Positions 5,048 to 7,881 of a stretch of DNA of 7,881 nucleotides are shown here, piece after piece. Every line of letters starts with the position of its first letter. Position 1 is the stretch's first letter. Source of the stretch: an uncultured Phycisphaerales bacterium (lineage in GTDB: Bacteria; Planctomycetota; Phycisphaerae; Phycisphaerales; UBA1924); contig CALMQD010000348.1 of assembly GCA_937871415.1 (NCBI GenBank), positions 1 to 7,881 of the forward strand, read 5' to 3'. A program made the position numbers and the translations under genes. Under the pieces are notes generated by a model. The model ran no database searches. It saw only the letters and a list, made by a program, of their open reading frames with translations, and was not told where the DNA came from.

Positions 5048-6220
5048 ATGGCCAAGACCCTGACAACCGCTACCACCGAGTTCGAGAAGCTCGACCGCTG
5101 CGCCGGGCTGGACCACCGCCCGCGCGTCCTGCTGGGCAAGATGGGGCTGGACGGGCACGACCGGGGCGTCAAAGTCATCGCGCGGGCGCTGCGGGATTCG
5201 GGCGTGCACGTGATCTACTCGGGCCTGTGGCAGACGCCGCGTTCGCTGGCGATCTCGGCCCGCGACGAGGACTGCGACGTGATCGCGGCGTCGATGATGT
5301 CCAACTCGCACCTGGTCCTGGGGCCGCGGCTGGTGGAGTCTCTGCGGGAACTGGGCCGGTCGGAACTGCCCGTGTACATGGGCGGGATCCTGCCGCAGGA
5401 GGACATCCCGACGCTCCTGGCGGGGGGCGTGAGCAAGTGCTTCACGACGGGGACGGGCCTGCTGGACATTGTGGAGGCGGTGCGGGGCGCGGTGAAGCCG
5501 TGGACGACGACGATCCCGGGGGCGACGCCGACGGCGCAGCTGGCGCGGGACATCTCGCTCATGCACGCGGGCCGGCCGGTGCGCGCGGGGGTTCAGCGCC
5601 GGCGACCCGCGCGGGTCATCGGCGTGACGGGCTCGCCGGGCGCGGGCAAGAGCACGCTGGTGGCGCAGCTGGTGGGCGAGTACACGCGCCGGGCGCAGCC
5701 GGAGCCTGCGCTGGGACGGTGCGCGGTGGTCGCCTTCGACCCGATGAGCCCGATCACGTCGGGCGCGCTCCTGGGCGACCGGCTGCGGGTCGACTTCAAC
5801 AACCTGGGCACCAGCGTCTTCTACCGCTCGCTGGCGATCTCGGGCGAGGACTACCACGCGGTGCCGGAGATCCTCGAACTCATCGGCGGGTGCTATCCCG
5901 CCGACGGCAAGGGGGAGCACGCGCCCTTCGACACGGTGTTCATCGAAACTGTCGGCGCGGGACAGAACGAGACCAAGATCCGGCAGTACGTCGACCGCAC
6001 CGCGGTCGTGCTCACGCCGGGCATGGGCGACGCGGTGCAGATGGACAAGGCGGGCATCCTCGAGATCGCCGACGTCTTCGTCTGCAACAAGGCGGACCAC
6101 CCGGGCGAGAACGAACTGGTCCGCGACCTCCGGGACGTCGCCGGGCGCAGGCCGATCGTCGAGACGATCGCGACGCGCGGTCAGGGGGTGCCCGAGCTGC
6201 TCGCGGCGCTGCTGGACTGA
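5048..6220 (+). CDS. Fusion of MCM-type B12-binding domain and MeaB/ArgK-type GTPase, 390 aa
   Basis: This protein joins two modules usually found apart. Residues 24-148 are an adenosylcobalamin-binding domain like the C-terminal or small part of methylmalonyl-CoA mutase. KMGLDGHDRG (31-40) carries the DxHxxG motif with His37 as cobalt ligand; Ser82 and the Gly112-Gly113 turn (YMGGILP) follow. Residues 188-390 are a G3E GTPase like MeaB/MMAA, which loads and protects the cofactor of such mutases: Walker A GSPGAGKST (195-203), DPMSPITSGALLGDR (231-245), ETVGAGQNE (300-308) and NKAD (347-350). About 40 residues link them. No substrate-binding mutase barrel is present, unlike IcmF, so a separate large subunit must be encoded elsewhere. 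The protein ends where MeaB proteins continue into a C-terminal dimerisation arm. ATG 5048 sits before the first beta strand and lacks a Shine-Dalgarno site. It likely acts in cytoplasmic acyl-CoA isomerisation; which mutase it serves is unknown. Confidence 0.9.
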   Translation: MAKTLTTATTEFEKLDRCAGLDHRPRVLLGKMGLDGHDRGVKVIARALRDSGVHVIYSGLWQTPRSLAISARDEDCDVIAASMMSNSHLVLGPRLVESLRELGRSELPVYMGGILPQEDIPTLLAGGVSKCFTTGTGLLDIVEAVRGAVKPWTTTIPGATPTAQLARDISLMHAGRPVRAGVQRRRPARVIGVTGSPGAGKSTLVAQLVGEYTRRAQPEPALGRCAVVAFDPMSPITSGALLGDRLRVDFNNLGTSVFYRSLAISGEDYHAVPEILELIGGCYPADGKGEHAPFDTVFIETVGAGQNETKIRQYVDRTAVVLTPGMGDAVQMDKAGILEIADVFVCNKADHPGENELVRDLRDVAGRRPIVETIATRGQGVPELLAALLD

Positions 6221-6241
6221 GAGAGCGCTGAGCCGCACACC

Positions 6242-7315
6242 ATGGCCACTCCCGCCGCATCCCGCAAACTTCAGCCCCTGCAGTGCATGGAGATCTGGGG
6301 CGGGAACACGACCATCAACAACGGCGTGAGCCTGGCGGGCATCGACTGCTGGGTGTACTCGCGTCCGTTCGGCGGGCGTGAGGCGCATCCGGCCGGCGGC
6401 GCCGGAGGGAACACCGGCGGGGGCGCGGACTCCGGCGGCGGCGACATCCACTTCGTCACCAGTTGCGCGATGGGGCGCATGACGCGCCTGGTGGTCGCCG
6501 ACGTCTCCGGGCACGGCGCGCCGGTGAGCGAACTGGCGGCGTCGCTGCGCCGACTCATGCGCAAGCACTCGAACCACTACGACCAGCGCGTGTTCGTCGG
6601 CGCGGTGAACGAACGCTTCTCCGAGATCTTCGCCGACGCGCAGGAAGCCAGCGCCTCGGGCATCTTCGCGACCGGCCTGTTCGGGACGTACTTCGCGCCG
6701 ACCGACGAACTGACGATCTCCAGCGCCGGGCACCCCCGCCCGCTGCACTACGACGCGCGCCGCGGCGTGTGGAGCGCGATCGACGTTCACGGCGCGCCCG
6801 GCGCCCGCCCGGGCCCGTCGAACCTGCCGCTGGGCGTGCTGAGCGAGGCGGGGTACGACCAGCGGACCGTCCGCCTCGGTCGCGACGACCTGGTGCTCGT
6901 GTACAGCGATGCGCTGCTCGAGGTCAGACTGCCGGCGTCCGAGGGCGCGGCGGTCGCGCCGGGCGCGCGCCCGAGGGTGCGCATGCTCGGCGAGCAGGGC
7001 CTGATCGGGCTCTGCTCGCGCGTGAACCCGCGCGACGCCGACGGGTTCATCGCGTCGCTGCTCGAGCAGTTGCACGCGGCGGCGGAGGGGCGGGAGGGGT
7101 TCGACGACGACGTGACGATCCTGCTTCTTCGCCGCAACGACCTCAAGCCGCGCGCGGGGCTGCTGTCGTCGTTCCGAGCCGGGCTCAACCTGCTTCGCGG
7201 GATGGCCGACTCGGTCCGGCGCGGGCTGCCGGTGTCGATCCCGGACCTGAGCGCCAAGGCGTTCCTGGGCTCGATGTTCGCGCGGTTCAATACGCCGCAG
7301 GACCCGCGGGGCTGA
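6242..7315 (+). CDS. SpoIIE/RsbU-type PP2C serine/threonine phosphatase, 357 aa
   Basis: This is a metal-dependent protein phosphatase of the SpoIIE (PPM) group, which typically dephosphorylates anti-anti-sigma-type proteins in partner switching. Conserved parts appear in order: GGD (66-68); VVADVSGHG (84-92) with metal-binding Asp87; ISSAGHPRPLHY (159-170); LPLG (195-198); LVYSDALLE (219-227) with Asp223; and FDDDVTILLL (287-296). The acidic metal ligands look intact, so activity is plausible. No GAF, PAS, HAMP, receiver or transmembrane region is visible, so regulation must come from elsewhere. A Gly-rich stretch (about 51-67) just before GGD is unusual. The C-terminal 60 residues lie outside the catalytic domain and include a basic, partly amphipathic segment. 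The gene begins 21 bp after the B12/GTPase fusion stop, on the same strand with no terminator between, so a shared transcript is likely. No clear Shine-Dalgarno site; Met16 (MEIWGG) is an alternative start. No anti-sigma partner lies in the window. Confidence 0.9.
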   Translation: MATPAASRKLQPLQCMEIWGGNTTINNGVSLAGIDCWVYSRPFGGREAHPAGGAGGNTGGGADSGGGDIHFVTSCAMGRMTRLVVADVSGHGAPVSELAASLRRLMRKHSNHYDQRVFVGAVNERFSEIFADAQEASASGIFATGLFGTYFAPTDELTISSAGHPRPLHYDARRGVWSAIDVHGAPGARPGPSNLPLGVLSEAGYDQRTVRLGRDDLVLVYSDALLEVRLPASEGAAVAPGARPRVRMLGEQGLIGLCSRVNPRDADGFIASLLEQLHAAAEGREGFDDDVTILLLRRNDLKPRAGLLSSFRAGLNLLRGMADSVRRGLPVSIPDLSAKAFLGSMFARFNTPQDPRG

Positions 7316-7324
7316 ACGCCCCGC
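7306..7324 (+). terminator. Hairpin spanning the phosphatase stop codon
   Basis: GCGGGGC (7306-7312) and GCCCCGC (7318-7324) form a perfect 7-bp stem with the loop TGAAC, which contains the TGA stop of the phosphatase gene. No U tract follows, so if it acts at all it would be a weak terminator or an mRNA 3'-end structure. Chance is possible in such GC-rich DNA. Confidence 0.25.
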
Positions 7325-7355
7325 CCGCGCGGACGGAAACCCGGTGCGGGCGAAC

Positions 7356-7361
7356 TACGAT
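7356..7361 (+). promoter_or_regulatory. Possible -10 box of the MATE gene
   Basis: TACGAT matches the -10 consensus at 4 of 6 positions, including the first two and the last T, and ends 8 nt before the ATG at 7370. That would place transcription start at or next to the ATG. No good -35 box lies at the usual distance, and no Shine-Dalgarno site is seen. Confidence 0.3.
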
Positions 7362-7369
7362 CGCCGCCC

Positions 7370-7881
7370 ATGGAGCGCGGCGGCACATCGAGTCTCGGCG
7401 ACGACCGCGGTGGATCGGACCCGAAGGGGCCGAGCACCGGCGCGGCCGATCCGCCCGCGTCGCGTCCCCTGCCCACGAGCGCGGTCGACCCCGCGACGCT
7501 CGACCCTTCGCAGGAGAACGGCCTGCCGTCGGCGCGGTCGCTGCGGCGCGGGAGCGCGGGGATCACGCCCGACGGGCGGCTCAGGTCGGGGCGCCTCGCG
7601 GGCCTGTCGATGGGCGCGGCGATCCTGACGCTGGCGTGGCCGATCCTCGCCGAATCGTTCCTGGGCTCGCTGGTCGGGCTGACGGACACGTATTTGTCGG
7701 CGCAGATCTCCGAGGCGGCGACCGACGCGATCGCCGGCGCTTCGTACGTCATGTGGTTCATCGGGCTGGTGGTCATGTCGGTGGCGTCGGGGGCGACGGC
7801 GCTGGTGTCGCGTGCGGTCGGCGCTTCGCGTCTGGCGGTGGCCAACGCCGCGCTCGCGCAGTCGCTGGTGCTCGGGCTGCT
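7370..7881 (+). CDS. MATE family efflux transporter, N-terminal 170 residues (cut by window edge)
   Basis: The frame is open from ATG 7370 to the end of the window and encodes the start of a multidrug and toxic compound extrusion (MATE) transporter, a Na+- or H+-coupled exporter in the inner membrane. Residues 1-70 are rich in Ser, Pro, Gly and Asp and look disordered. A basic stretch (GRLRSGRLAG, 69-78) then precedes helix 1 (about 80-103), with LAWPILAESFLGSLVGLTDTYLSAQI (88-113) matching the conserved first helix and loop of MATE proteins. A second helix (about 123-145) ends in SGATALVSRAVGA, the conserved MATE stretch after helix 2. The long N-terminal tail is unusual, since most MATE proteins begin 10-20 residues before helix 1. 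ATG 7610 (Met81) is an in-frame alternative but would lose the basic pre-helix segment. The gene starts 54 bp after the phosphatase and may share its transcript or use its own -10-like box. Substrate cannot be told. Confidence 0.88.
   Translation, partial: MERGGTSSLGDDRGGSDPKGPSTGAADPPASRPLPTSAVDPATLDPSQENGLPSARSLRRGSAGITPDGRLRSGRLAGLSMGAAILTLAWPILAESFLGSLVGLTDTYLSAQISEAATDAIAGASYVMWFIGLVVMSVASGATALVSRAVGASRLAVANAALAQSLVLGL

Noticed and set aside
5036..7075. 679-residue open frame on the minus strand opposite the B12/GTPase and phosphatase genes
   Set aside because: It is an Arg/Ala/His-rich shadow without recognisable motifs; both plus-strand genes carry intact catalytic and binding motifs.

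Overview
The window is a GC-rich, gene-dense bacterial chromosome segment whose reading frames use mostly G or C at the third codon position. The mix of genes suggests a planctomycete, most likely of the Phycisphaerae: a NuoI of the 'CVACMMC' type, a zinc-less S4, a large PpiD-like membrane-anchored protein, a DUF4010 membrane protein and a stand-alone SpoIIE-type phosphatase. That assignment is inference from protein character; no rRNA or other decisive marker is present.

Layout. Bases 1-211 look non-coding and hold a GC-rich hairpin and a possible promoter. nuoI (212-757, +) encodes the 8Fe-8S subunit of respiratory complex I. It stands alone and ends at a strong bidirectional terminator (about 789-819). 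Converging on the same terminator is a minus-strand block, listed here in transcription order. A 12-TM MgtC/DUF4010-type membrane protein (5026-3785) comes first, followed by a 238-bp gap carrying a highly structured leader. Next come rpsD, ribosomal protein S4 (3546-2947), and a PpiD-like anchored periplasmic protein (2838-853).

Divergent from the DUF4010 gene, with only 21 bp between the two start codons, is a plus-strand block. It begins with a 390-residue fusion of a methylmalonyl-CoA-mutase-type B12-binding domain to a MeaB/ArgK-type GTPase (5048-6220). After 21 bp comes a SpoIIE/PP2C-type phosphatase (6242-7315). The N-terminal 170 residues of a MATE transporter follow (7370 to the window edge).

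How they fit together. Respiration (nuoI), translation (rpsD), envelope folding (PpiD-like), B12-dependent acyl-CoA mutase support (fusion protein), signalling (phosphatase) and export (MATE) are mostly independent chromosomal functions. Only the B12/G-protein fusion and the phosphatase are close enough to suggest a shared transcript. The most notable items are the B12-binding/MeaB fusion without a mutase barrel, the hairpin-rich rpsD leader with a possible alternative fold at the Shine-Dalgarno site, and start codons placed directly behind -10-like boxes without Shine-Dalgarno sequences. I saw no tRNA, rRNA, CRISPR array or insertion sequence.
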